Positions 54,078 to 62,715 of a DNA stretch of 64,000 bases are shown here, in pieces. Source of the stretch: Rhodobacter sp. SY28-1 (GTDB lineage Bacteria; Pseudomonadota; Alphaproteobacteria; Rhodobacterales; Rhodobacteraceae); assembly GCF_005222785.1 (NCBI RefSeq), contig NZ_STGH01000001.1:124001-188000 (forward strand). The letters run 5' to 3'. A program made the translations under genes and the position numbers. The notes beneath the pieces are model-generated. The model searched no databases and was not told the origin of the DNA. It saw only the letters and a list, made by a program, of their open reading frames with translations. Position 1 is the first letter of the stretch. Each line of letters opens with the position of its first letter.

Positions 54078-56161
54078 CCCGCCAGATCAGACTTGGGGCC
54101 GACATTGGCGGCACCTTCACCGACGTCGCGCTGGAACAGGACGGCGCGATGCACTCGACCAAGGTGCTGACGACCTATGCAGCGCCGGAACAGGCCATCC
54201 TTGACGGCATGGACATCGTGCTGGCCGAGGCGGGGATCGGCTATGGCGATCTGGATATCCTGATCCACGGCACGACGTTGGCCACCAATGCCCTGATCGA
54301 ACGGCGCGGGGCGAAGGTTGCCTTTGTCACGACCGAAGGCTTCCGCGACGTGATCGAGATGCGGACCGAAAGCCGGTTTGACCAATACGACCTGAACCTG
54401 GTGCTGCCGACCCCGCTGGTCCCGCGCGAAGACCGGTTCCCGATCAAGGGCCGGATCGGCGCACAGGGGCAGGAACTTGCCCCGCTTGATGAGGTGGCGC
54501 TGGTGGCGTTGGCCGACCGGATTGCGGCCGGGGGTTATGGCGCGGTCGCCATCGGGTTCATCCATTCCTATGCCAGCCCCGCGCACGAACGCCGGGCGCG
54601 CGAGATCATCGCAGCGAGGGTTGCCCTGCCGATCTCGATTTCGTCAGAAGTCTCGCCCCAGATGCGGGAGTTCGAACGCTTCAACACGGTCTGCGCCAAT
54701 GCCTATGTGCGGCCGCAGATGGCCGATTACCTTGGCCGCTTGCAGACCCGTCTGCGTGAAAAGGGCGCGACGTGCCCGGTCTTCATGATCCACTCCGGCG
54801 GCGGGCTGATCAGCGTCGAGACCGCCGCCGAGTTCCCGGTGCGGCTGGTCGAATCCGGGCCTGCGGGCGGGGCGATCTTTGCCGCCGACGTAGCGCAGCG
54901 CTTCGGGCTGGAGAAGGTGGTCAGCTATGACATGGGCGGCACGACGGCCAAGATCTGCCTAATCGAGGGCTATCAGCCGAAGACCGCCCGCACCTTCGAG
55001 GTTGCCCGGTCCACCCGCTTTGCCAAGGGGTCGGGCATGCCGATCTCGATCCCGGTGATCGAGATGATCGAGATCGGCGCGGGGGGCGGATCCATCGCCT
55101 GGGTCGACAGTCTGGGTCGCATCCAGACCGGCCCGGAAAGTGCGGGGTCGGAGCCGGGACCGGCCTGTTACCAGCGCGGCGGCCTCCGGCCTGCAATCAC
55201 CGATGCCGATCTGGTGCTGGGAAAGCTGGACCCCGACAACTTTGCCGGTGGCGCGATCCGGCTGTCGCTGGACGCGGCGCGAACCGCAATCACCCGCGAT
55301 GTGGGCGACCGGCTGAACCTTGCGGCGGAAGCGGCGGCCTTCGGCATCGTCGAGGTGGTGGACGAGAACATGGCCAACGCCGCGCGCGTCCACGCGGTGG
55401 AAAACGGCAAGAACATCTCGGACAACATCATGGTGGCCTTTGGCGGTGCCGCCCCCCTGCATGCCGCGCGGCTGTGCGAAAAGCTGGGGATCGACCAGTG
55501 CCTGATCCCGCCGGGTGCGGGGGTAGGGTCTGCCATCGGGTTCCTGAAAGCCCCCTTCGCGTATGAGGCGCTGGCCTCCAGGATCATCCGGCTGTCCATC
55601 TTTGATGCCGATGCGATGAATGGGCTGATTTCCGATCTGAAGACCACGGCGGAAGGCTTTGTCCGCTCGGGCACCTCGGGCACCATCCAGCGTGAGATCA
55701 CCGCCTACATGCGCTATGTCGGGCAGGGCTGGGAGATTCCGCTGCCCCTGCCTGACCGTGCGTTTGTCCAAGGCGATGCCGCGACACTGCGCCGCGAATT
55801 CCAGGCGGCCTATGCCCGCTTCTTCGGTCGCGCCATCGACGGGCTGGAGGATCTGGAGATCGAGATCGTCACCTTCTCGGTCAAGGCGCAGGACATCCGC
55901 CCTGCCCCGGACCGTCATAAGATTAACTTGGGCCGGATCACGGAGGGCAACACGCTCTCACGTTCCGTGTTCGACCCGACCCAAGGCAAGGCCATCGCGA
56001 CCCGTATCGTCGAGCGCGATGCGATGAAACCGGGCGACAGGTTGCCCGGCCCGGCCGTGGTGGTGGAACGCGAAACCTCGACCGTCGTCACGTCGCCCTT
56101 CGACGTGGTGATGCAAAGCGATGGCAGCTTGCTGCTGATCCGCAAGGAGATGGTCAAATGA
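54074..56161 (+). CDS. hyuA: Hydantoinase/oxoprolinase subunit A (HyuA family)
   Basis: A 695-residue ATP-grasp-like/ASKHA-fold subunit. Markers: RLGADIGGTFTDVALEQDG at the N terminus, HGTTLATNALIERRGAKVAFVTTEGFRDVIEM, SGPAGGAIFAADV, and YDMGGTTAKICLIE. In the family these proteins use ATP to open hydantoins, 5-oxoproline or, with a third subunit, carboxylate acetone. Only A and B are present here, so the hydantoinase/oxoprolinase branch is likelier. Co-translated with the preceding and following genes through ATGA overlaps. Confidence 0.88.
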   Translation: MTRQIRLGADIGGTFTDVALEQDGAMHSTKVLTTYAAPEQAILDGMDIVLAEAGIGYGDLDILIHGTTLATNALIERRGAKVAFVTTEGFRDVIEMRTESRFDQYDLNLVLPTPLVPREDRFPIKGRIGAQGQELAPLDEVALVALADRIAAGGYGAVAIGFIHSYASPAHERRAREIIAARVALPISISSEVSPQMREFERFNTVCANAYVRPQMADYLGRLQTRLREKGATCPVFMIHSGGGLISVETAAEFPVRLVESGPAGGAIFAADVAQRFGLEKVVSYDMGGTTAKICLIEGYQPKTARTFEVARSTRFAKGSGMPISIPVIEMIEIGAGGGSIAWVDSLGRIQTGPESAGSEPGPACYQRGGLRPAITDADLVLGKLDPDNFAGGAIRLSLDAARTAITRDVGDRLNLAAEAAAFGIVEVVDENMANAARVHAVENGKNISDNIMVAFGGAAPLHAARLCEKLGIDQCLIPPGAGVGSAIGFLKAPFAYEALASRIIRLSIFDADAMNGLISDLKTTAEGFVRSGTSGTIQREITAYMRYVGQGWEIPLPLPDRAFVQGDAATLRREFQAAYARFFGRAIDGLEDLEIEIVTFSVKAQDIRPAPDRHKINLGRITEGNTLSRSVFDPTQGKAIATRIVERDAMKPGDRLPGPAVVVERETSTVVTSPFDVVMQSDGSLLLIRKEMVK

Positions 56162-57771
56162 CCGACGCCACTTTTGAGATCCGCATGCAGGTGATGTGGA
56201 ACCGGCTGATCTCGGTCGTCGAGGAACAGGCGATGACGCTGCTCCGTACCGCCTTTTCGACCTCTGTGCGCGAGGCGGGGGATCTGTCGGCAGGAGTCTT
56301 CGACCCCGAAGGCCGGATGCTGGCGCAGGCGGTGACGGGCACGCCGGGCCATGTGAACACGATGGCCGAGGCGGTCCTGCATTTCATCGACGAAATCGGT
56401 CGGCAGAACATGTTCCCGGGCGATACCTATGTGACCAACGATCCCTGGAAGGGGACCGGCCACCTGCACGACATCACCATGGTCTCGCCCAGCTTCAAGG
56501 GCGACCGGCTGGTCGGGTTCTTTGCCTGCACGGCGCATGTCGTCGATGTGGGCGGGCGCGGGTTCGGGGCCGACGGCAAGTCGGTCTACGAGGAAGGCAT
56601 CCAGATCCCGATCATGAAGTTCGCCGAACGGGGGGTGGTGAACAGCGTCCTGATCCAGCTTCTGCGCGCCAACGTGCGTGAGGCCAATCAGGTAGTGGGC
56701 GACTTCTACTCGCTGGCCGCCTGCAACGATGTCGGCCACCGCCGCCTGATCGCGATGATGGAGGAGATCGGGCTGGAAACGCTGAATGCGCTGGGCGATT
56801 TCATCTTCACCCGCACGCGCAACGCCACGCTGGACCGCATCCGCGCGCTGCCGGTCGGAAGCTGGTCCAACGATCTTCTGACCGACGGCTATGACAGCCC
56901 GGTGCGGCTGGCCTGTGCGGTGACCATCGGTGGCGACCGGGTGAATGTGGACTTCGCCGGGTCCGATCCGGTGAACGCCAAGGGCATCAACGTGCCGGTG
57001 ATCTACACCAAGGCCTATGCTTCTTACGCGCTGAAATGCGTCGTCGCGCCGGACATCCCGAACAACTGGGCCTCGCTGGAGGCGTTCACGATCACCTCGC
57101 CCGAGAATATCCTGAACGCCCCCCGGCCCGCCCCGGTGTCGGTGCGCCACGTCATCGGCCATCTGGTCCCCGATCTGGTGCTGGGCGCACTGGCGCAGGC
57201 GCTTCCCGGTCAGGTGCTCGCCGAAGGCGCGGCGGCACTGTGGAACATCCATATGTCGGTGCGCCCCGTTGCCGGTCAGGCTGGGCGCCGTGCCGAGATC
57301 CTGATGTTCAACTCGGGCGGCATGGGCGCGCGGCCGGGGCTGGACGGGTTGTCGGCCACCGCTTTTCCGTCCGGCGTGATGACCATGCCGATCGAGGCGA
57401 CGGAACAGACCGGCCCGGTGGTGATCTGGCGCAAGGAGCTGCGGCCCGACAGCGGCGGTGACGGGACGCATCGCGGGGGTCTGGGCCAGATCATCGAGAT
57501 CGAACCCGCCCCGGGGCATGAGTTCGACTTTTCCGCCATGTTCGACCGGGTCGGTCACGCCGCCAAGGGGCGCGACGGCGGACAACCCGGCGCGCCGGGC
57601 GGCGTGGCTTTGGACGACGGCACACAGTTGAAACCGAAGGGATGGCAGCATGTGCCTGCCGGGCGGCGGTTGGTGCTGCACCTGCCCGGCGGCGGCGGCT
57701 TTGGCGATCCCGCCGGACGCGAGCGGGAGGCTCGGGCAAACGATCTGTCGAAGGGCTATGTGACGAAATGA
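56158..57771 (+). CDS. hyuB: Hydantoinase/oxoprolinase subunit B (HyuB family)
   Basis: A 537-residue partner of HyuA. It begins TFEIRMQVMWNRLISVVEEQAMTLLRTAFS, then TYVTNDPWKGTGHLHDITMV, LLTDGYDSPVRLACAV, and LPGGGGFGDPAGREREARA near the end: the usual order of HyuB. It forms the ATP-dependent ring-opening enzyme with HyuA; the substrate is not identifiable. The start overlaps the hyuA stop, and its own stop overlaps the SDR start. Confidence 0.88.
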   Translation: MTDATFEIRMQVMWNRLISVVEEQAMTLLRTAFSTSVREAGDLSAGVFDPEGRMLAQAVTGTPGHVNTMAEAVLHFIDEIGRQNMFPGDTYVTNDPWKGTGHLHDITMVSPSFKGDRLVGFFACTAHVVDVGGRGFGADGKSVYEEGIQIPIMKFAERGVVNSVLIQLLRANVREANQVVGDFYSLAACNDVGHRRLIAMMEEIGLETLNALGDFIFTRTRNATLDRIRALPVGSWSNDLLTDGYDSPVRLACAVTIGGDRVNVDFAGSDPVNAKGINVPVIYTKAYASYALKCVVAPDIPNNWASLEAFTITSPENILNAPRPAPVSVRHVIGHLVPDLVLGALAQALPGQVLAEGAAALWNIHMSVRPVAGQAGRRAEILMFNSGGMGARPGLDGLSATAFPSGVMTMPIEATEQTGPVVIWRKELRPDSGGDGTHRGGLGQIIEIEPAPGHEFDFSAMFDRVGHAAKGRDGGQPGAPGGVALDDGTQLKPKGWQHVPAGRRLVLHLPGGGGFGDPAGREREARANDLSKGYVTK

Positions 57772-58589
57772 CCTCTCCCCGCTACAACCGCATCCTTCTG
57801 ACCGGAGCCGCAGGTCGGCTGGGCACCCATCTGCGCCGGGGCCTCGCCCCCTTGTGCAATCAGTTGCGGCTGGCCGATATGGCCCCGATCACCGACCTGC
57901 AATCGAACGAGACCGCGCTGCAGTTCGACCTCGCCGACATGGCGGCGACGGTGGCGTCCTGCGAAGGCGTCGATGCCATCGTCCACTTCGGCGGCATCGC
58001 CATGGAGGCAGGCTGGGACGCGATCCTGAACGCCAATATCCGCGGCAGCTATCACGTCTACGAAGGCGCGCGGCAGCACGGCGTCGGGCGCGTGGTCTAT
58101 GCCAGTTCGGTCCACGCCATCGGCTACCACCGGCTTGAGGATCAGATCGACGCCAACGCCCCGCATCGTCCCGACGGGCTGTATGGTCTGTCGAAGTGCT
58201 TTGCCGAAGACCTTGGCCGCCTGTACTGGGACAAGTTCGGGATCGAGACGGCTGCCTTGCGCATCTTCTCCAGCTTTCCCGAACCGGGGGACCGGCGGAT
58301 GCTGTGGTCCTGGCTGTCGTTCGAGGATTGCATCCGGCTGGTGACTGCCGCCGTCACGGCTCCGCGTGTAGGGTTCACCACGTCCTTCGGCATCTCGGAC
58401 AATACAGTCAAGCCGGTCGACAACCGGCTGGCTGGCCATCTTGGCTTTCACCCGCAGGACAACACCGAAACCTTCCGCGCCGGGGTCGAGGCGAATACTC
58501 CGACACCTGATCCCAAGGCTCCATCCGTCCAGCACCTTGGCGGCTGGTTCATCGACCTTGGCCATCCGGACGACAAGGCCAAGGCATGA
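57768..58589 (+). CDS. NAD-dependent epimerase/dehydratase, uronate dehydrogenase-like
   Basis: A 273-residue SDR. It has an N-terminal Rossmann motif LLTGAAGRLGTHLR, the catalytic region ASSVHAIGYH followed by YGLSKCFAEDLGRLY (YxxxK, Tyr-x-x-x-Lys present), and FSSFPEPGDRRM. The same order is typical of uronate dehydrogenase (Udh), but Udh usually shows a SxNHxxG sequence where this has SSVHAIG. It may oxidise a uronate or another polyol acid. Co-translated with hyuB and the FAD gene. Confidence 0.8.
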   Translation: MTSPRYNRILLTGAAGRLGTHLRRGLAPLCNQLRLADMAPITDLQSNETALQFDLADMAATVASCEGVDAIVHFGGIAMEAGWDAILNANIRGSYHVYEGARQHGVGRVVYASSVHAIGYHRLEDQIDANAPHRPDGLYGLSKCFAEDLGRLYWDKFGIETAALRIFSSFPEPGDRRMLWSWLSFEDCIRLVTAAVTAPRVGFTTSFGISDNTVKPVDNRLAGHLGFHPQDNTETFRAGVEANTPTPDPKAPSVQHLGGWFIDLGHPDDKAKA

Positions 58590-59794
58590 AACCGCAGTAT
58601 GACGTTGTCATAGTCGGCGGGGCGGTGATCGGATCGGCGGTGGCCTATTTCCTGATGGCAAACCCCGACTTCAACGGTTCGGTCCTGGTGGTGGAGCGCG
58701 ACCCGACCTATCGCTTTGCGTCAACCTCACTGTCAGCGTCCTCGATCCGGGTGCAGTTTTCCAACCCGATCAACGTGAAGATCAGCCAGTTCGGATCGGC
58801 CTTCATCCAGGATTTCGCACAAACTATGCAGGTGACGGGAGAGGCGCCGCCCGACCTGAACTTCCATCCCGGCGGCTACCTGTTCCTGGCCAATAGCGAA
58901 GACGGCGCGACCATCCTGCGCGAGAACAACGAAGTGCAGCGGGCCTGCGGGGCGGATGTAGTGCTGTGGGATCAGGACCAGCTTGCCCGCGCCTTCCCGC
59001 ATCTGAAAGTCGATGACATCCTTCTGGCAAGCTACGGCCAGTCGGGCGAGGGCTGGTTTTCCAACACCGGGCTGATGAACGGCTTCAAAGCCAAGGCGCG
59101 CGAACTGGGCGCGGACTATGTGACCGATGAGGTCGTGGCAATCGGGCGCGACGGTGCGCGCGTCACCTCTATCACGCTGAAAACCGGGGCGGTCATCGTG
59201 ACCGGGACGGTCGTCAACGCCTCCGGCCCCCGTGCCGCCCTGACCGCGCGCATGGCCGGGCTGGATGTGCCGGTCGAACCCCGCAAGCGCACTGTTTTTG
59301 TGTTTGACTGCGCCGCCTCTCCCGAAGGCAGCGCCACGGTGAACGGTGGGCGGCTGCCGCTGATGATCGACCCGACGGGTGTCTTCTGCCGCCCGGAAGG
59401 TCGCTACTTCCTGAGCGGGGCGCCCCCGGTCGAGGACCCCGCCGTCAACTGGGACGACTTCGAGCCGCGCTGGGAGGAATTCGAAGACATCGTCTGGCCC
59501 GCCCTTGCCCAAAGATCCCCCGCGTTCGAGGCCATCAAGCTGGTGAACCAATGGGCCGGGCACTACGACTTCAACCGGCTGGACCACAACCTGATCGTCG
59601 GCCCGCATCCCGAGGTGCCGAACTTCCTGTTCGCCAACGGCTTTTCCGGGCACGGGCTTCAGCAAGGTCCGGCTGTTGGACGGGCGATCAGCGAGTGGAT
59701 CACCTATGGCCAGTTCCGCACCTTGGACCTGTCCGAAGTCGGCTACGACCGCATTTTGGCAAACCGTCCCTTCCTGGAAAAAGCCGTGATCTGA
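58586..59794 (+). CDS. FAD-dependent oxidoreductase (DAO family)
   Basis: A 402-residue flavoprotein of the D-amino-acid/glycine/sarcosine oxidase superfamily. VVIVGGAVIGSAVAYFLM is a variant FAD dinucleotide motif (G-G-A-V-I-G), VVNASGPRAALTARMAG lies in the middle, and the C-terminal GLQQGPAVGRAISEWI is the usual DAO ending; NQWAGHYDFNRLDHNLIVGPHP belongs to the substrate-facing region. Likely oxidises an amine or imino acid, consistent with a pathway that starts from a proline-like compound. Its ATG overlaps the SDR stop. Confidence 0.82.
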   Translation: MKPQYDVVIVGGAVIGSAVAYFLMANPDFNGSVLVVERDPTYRFASTSLSASSIRVQFSNPINVKISQFGSAFIQDFAQTMQVTGEAPPDLNFHPGGYLFLANSEDGATILRENNEVQRACGADVVLWDQDQLARAFPHLKVDDILLASYGQSGEGWFSNTGLMNGFKAKARELGADYVTDEVVAIGRDGARVTSITLKTGAVIVTGTVVNASGPRAALTARMAGLDVPVEPRKRTVFVFDCAASPEGSATVNGGRLPLMIDPTGVFCRPEGRYFLSGAPPVEDPAVNWDDFEPRWEEFEDIVWPALAQRSPAFEAIKLVNQWAGHYDFNRLDHNLIVGPHPEVPNFLFANGFSGHGLQQGPAVGRAISEWITYGQFRTLDLSEVGYDRILANRPFLEKAVI

Positions 59795-59806
59795 CAGGGG
59801 GCCAGG

Positions 59807-60724
59807 ATGATCGACCTGACCAGACGACTTCCGCCCCTCAACGCTCTGCGCGTGTTCCACGTCGTCGTGCGGCATCGCAGCTTTCGCAGTGCCGCCGAGG
59901 AGTTGTCGGTCAGCCCGCAGGCGGTCAGCCAACAGATCAAGCTTCTGGAAGACACGCTTGGCTTGACCCTGTTCGAACGCAAGGGCCGCAGTGTCGAGCC
60001 GAACGAACAGGCGATCCTGTTGCAGCACTTCGTACAGGCAGCGTTTGACGAATTGTCCGAGGGCGTCCGTCGCGTCGCGCGACAGGACCACCGCAACCGG
60101 ATCAACGTGAACGCCAGCCCCTACTTTGCGATCCGCTATCTGCTGGACCGGATCACCCGGTTCCGCGATCTGGTGCCGGACGCGGACCTGCGCCTGACAA
60201 CCATGGTGGACCTGCCGGATTTCGTGGCCGACGACGTGGATGTGGCGATCCAGTGGGGCTATGGCGGCTGGCGCGGGGTGGAGGCGATGCTTCTCGTCCG
60301 CGACTACAAGGTGATCTGCTGCACACCCGACCTCGCACGGCGGATGGCAGGGGCGACCGATCTTGCGGGCATGCCGCTTCTGCATCCCGTCCTCTCGCCC
60401 GAGCTTTGGCCGAACGTCCTGCGCCATCTTGGCGTCGAGCGCGGCCCGTCCAAGGCCGACATGCAGTTGCAGGACGCCTCGACTGCGCGACGCGCCACAT
60501 TGGCAGGGCTTGGGATCGGTCTCTTGTCGACGATCGACGCGACCGAGGATCTGCAGCTGGGTCGCCTCGTCGCGCCCTTCGGCAAGGACGTGATGATGAC
60601 CATGCCGGAAGCGGAAATCCCCGGCTTCTACCTGATCCTGCCCAAGGCGCATCGGAGGGTGAAGACAATCGCCGCCTTCTGTGACTGGCTTTCTGCCCAG
60701 GACTGGAGCACGGACGCCCCTTGA
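59807..60724 (+). CDS. LysR-family transcriptional regulator (GcvA-like)
   Basis: A 305-residue LysR regulator. The helix-turn-helix is LPPLNALRVFHVVVRHRSFRSAAEELSVSPQAVSQQIKLLEDTLGLTLFERKGR, in consecutive segments, and GcvA-like features follow (VDVAIQWGYGGWRGVEAMLL, the 'DVAIRWG'-type block). The effector domain binds an unknown inducer. It is 12 bases after the FAD oxidoreductase gene on the same strand, so it is probably co-transcribed with the operon it controls; the GACAAG/CTTGTC repeat at 52320-52336 is a candidate target. Confidence 0.88.
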   Translation: MIDLTRRLPPLNALRVFHVVVRHRSFRSAAEELSVSPQAVSQQIKLLEDTLGLTLFERKGRSVEPNEQAILLQHFVQAAFDELSEGVRRVARQDHRNRINVNASPYFAIRYLLDRITRFRDLVPDADLRLTTMVDLPDFVADDVDVAIQWGYGGWRGVEAMLLVRDYKVICCTPDLARRMAGATDLAGMPLLHPVLSPELWPNVLRHLGVERGPSKADMQLQDASTARRATLAGLGIGLLSTIDATEDLQLGRLVAPFGKDVMMTMPEAEIPGFYLILPKAHRRVKTIAAFCDWLSAQDWSTDAP

Positions 60725-60727
60725 TCC

Positions 60728-60758
60728 GGGCGGATCGGGCCTTTGTGCCCGACCGCCC
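60728..60758. terminator. Terminator of the ThDP operon and LysR gene
   Basis: GGGCGGATCGGGC and GCCCGACCGCCC pair around CTTTGT with one bulge, in the gap between the convergent LysR and DUF2383 stops. T content after the stem is low, but the stem is strong. Confidence 0.5.
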
Positions 60759-60808
60759 GAGTCATTTGGGGCGCCCACTCCTCTTCGGTGACGCGGCAGA
60801 GACACGCC

Positions 60809-61303
60809 TCAGCTTGGGCGCGTGTCCGTAAGGATTTCGCGCAGTTCGACCAGCATCTCCGCGACCTTGTCGCGCGCGGTCTCGGGAAGATTGGTGTCAG
60901 CGGCCTCCGCGTAGGCATCCACCACATGGCGCTCACCCGAATGAATCTGGGTCAGCACGTCCTCGTCAATCTCGTCGAACAGCGCACGGGTCGCGACCAC
61001 GACGCGGTTCACAGTGCCCATGATCGAACCGCCCTCGTCGGGCGCTACGGCATTGTCGGCCAGAAGCCGGGTGAACTCTTCGCCGTGACGGCGGTGCAGT
61101 TCGACAAAGGCGCGGACGATGGGGGCGAAATCGGGCTCCGCATGCTCGGCCATCTTCTCGAAACCAGCCAGCGCGTCCAGCGTTCGGGTGCGGGCGATGG
61201 CGACGGCCTCCCAGGCCCTGTTGCGCGCGGCGGTGGCCTCGGGTTCAGACCCCGGAAGGGTCGCGTCGATCATCGGGGATACGGGCATCGGGGGTACGGG
61301 CAT
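60809..61303 (-). CDS. DUF2383-type helical-bundle protein
   Basis: A 164-residue protein, the four-helix-bundle type of DUF2383 proteins: RNRAWEAVAIARTRTLDALAGFEKMAEHAEPDFAPIVRAF, EEFTRLLADNAVAPDEGGSIMGTVNRVVVATRALFDEIDEDVL, and EAADTNLPETARDKVAEMLVELREIL, all given here as adjoining segments. Members are ferritin-like proteins of unclear function. I prefer the ATG at 61303 (after GGAGA), because upstream in-frame ATGs at 61315 and above lie in a proline-rich tandem repeat with no conserved context. Divergent from glgC. Confidence 0.7.
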   Translation of the reverse strand: MPVPPMPVSPMIDATLPGSEPEATAARNRAWEAVAIARTRTLDALAGFEKMAEHAEPDFAPIVRAFVELHRRHGEEFTRLLADNAVAPDEGGSIMGTVNRVVVATRALFDEIDEDVLTQIHSGERHVVDAYAEAADTNLPETARDKVAEMLVELREILTDTRPS

Positions 61304-61500
61304 CGGGCTCTCCATCGGGTTCGGGTCTGGCCCAAGAACGTGTCGGACAGCCCGCCGGTTCCGTTGGCTGCGCTGTCCGCAGACCAGGCGCGAATATGCG
61401 CTGGCTGGAGCGCAGCGTTCGAAATTCTGGAACCGTCCCAAGAGTTTCGTCGTTGTGCCGCGACCCGTCCTGAAATTCCCGAGCCAAAAGCGAGGCCACG

Positions 61501-62715
61501 ATGTTCGAAGATGTCGACCTTTCCGGAACCATGGCCGTCGTTCTGGCCGGCGGCCAGGGAAGTCGGCTGCACGAGCTGACCCAGCGGGATTGCAAGCCCG
61601 CGCTGCCCTTCACCCGCTTTCACCGCATCGTCGATTTCGCGATGGCGGGGCTGCAGCGGTCGGGCGTCGGCCGGACCATCCTTGCCACGCAATACTGCCC
61701 CGCCAATCTGAACTCTCATATCATGTCGACCTGGGGGCAGTCTGTCGCAGACGGCAAGCTGATGCTGCGGCATGGTCCCGACGTGGCCCCGGGGCAGGGC
61801 TATCGCGGCACGGCAGACGTGTTGCGCGCCAACGCCGCGCTGTTGGACGAGATGGGTGCCCGCGAGATCCTGATCCTTGCGGCGGACCACGTCTATTCGA
61901 TGGATTACCGGCACCTCGTCGCCAGCCATCGGCAAAGCGGCGCTGCCGTGACCTTGGCCGCCATGCCCGTGCCGATTGCGGACGCGGGCCGGTTCGGCAT
62001 CGTCACCCCAGGACCTGACGGCCGCATCGCGCGCTTTGCCGAGAAACCGGCGATACCTGAATCCATTCCGGGCGAGCCGGAGCTGTCGCTTGCCTCGCTG
62101 GGGATCTACGTCGCTGACTGGCCCTGGTTGAAGGCCGCGCTGCAGGACCCGCAGCAGCAGGATTTCGGCATGGACGTCATTCCACACGCCGTCGCCCAAG
62201 GCGATGCGGCAGCCTTCCGCTGGAGCGGCTACTGGCGCGATGTCGGCACGCTGGATGCCTTGCGCGAAAGCTGGCTTGATTTCGACACCGGGCCGACGCC
62301 CTGCCGACGACCGCTCGTCCCGGGCATGTCGCTGCCCGATCTGGACCACTTCCTGGCCCGCGACCGCTTTCGCGCCCGCGTCACGATGGGCGGGCTCAAG
62401 CTGATGTCCCCGCTTCTGGGCAGCGCGGATACCGTCCGGTGGGCCGCTCTCGACCGATCGATCCTGATGCCCGGCGCCCAGATCGGGCCCGGGGTCCGGC
62501 TGACCAACGTCATCGTGGGACCGGGTGCGATCATCGCCGACGGCATACAGATCGGCGAGGACCCCGACGAGGATCGCCGCTGGTTCCGCATCGCCGGGGA
62601 CACCACGCTGGTCACAGTCGCGATGCTGGCGCGTCGCGGCGCACTTCGGCCCCGCAGTCACAGCATCCTCGCGCTGAAACCGGGCCTCTTTCGCAGCAGA
62701 ATGAGAACATCATGA
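61501..62715 (+). CDS. glgC: Glucose-1-phosphate adenylyltransferase
   Basis: A 404-residue enzyme that makes ADP-glucose for glycogen, the committed step, usually activated by fructose 1,6-bisphosphate or pyruvate in this group. Motifs are VVLAGGQGSRLHELTQRDCKPALPF (N-terminal nucleotide-binding region), LRHGPDVAPGQGYRGTADVL, and DHVYSMDYRHL; the C-terminal left-handed beta-helix carries PGAQIGPGVRLTNVIVGPGAIIADG. Its stop overlaps the glgX start, so glgCX form an operon. Divergent from the DUF2383 gene by 197 bases. Confidence 0.93.
   Translation: MFEDVDLSGTMAVVLAGGQGSRLHELTQRDCKPALPFTRFHRIVDFAMAGLQRSGVGRTILATQYCPANLNSHIMSTWGQSVADGKLMLRHGPDVAPGQGYRGTADVLRANAALLDEMGAREILILAADHVYSMDYRHLVASHRQSGAAVTLAAMPVPIADAGRFGIVTPGPDGRIARFAEKPAIPESIPGEPELSLASLGIYVADWPWLKAALQDPQQQDFGMDVIPHAVAQGDAAAFRWSGYWRDVGTLDALRESWLDFDTGPTPCRRPLVPGMSLPDLDHFLARDRFRARVTMGGLKLMSPLLGSADTVRWAALDRSILMPGAQIGPGVRLTNVIVGPGAIIADGIQIGEDPDEDRRWFRIAGDTTLVTVAMLARRGALRPRSHSILALKPGLFRSRMRTS

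Noticed and set aside
54074-57771. Acetone carboxylase
   Set aside because: The HyuA and HyuB homology covers the alpha and beta subunits, but the small gamma subunit gene needed for acetone carboxylase is missing.
58733-60805. A 690-codon minus-strand open frame across the FAD oxidoreductase and LysR genes
   Set aside because: Shadow frame; the plus-strand genes have standard family motifs and overlapping start/stop junctions.
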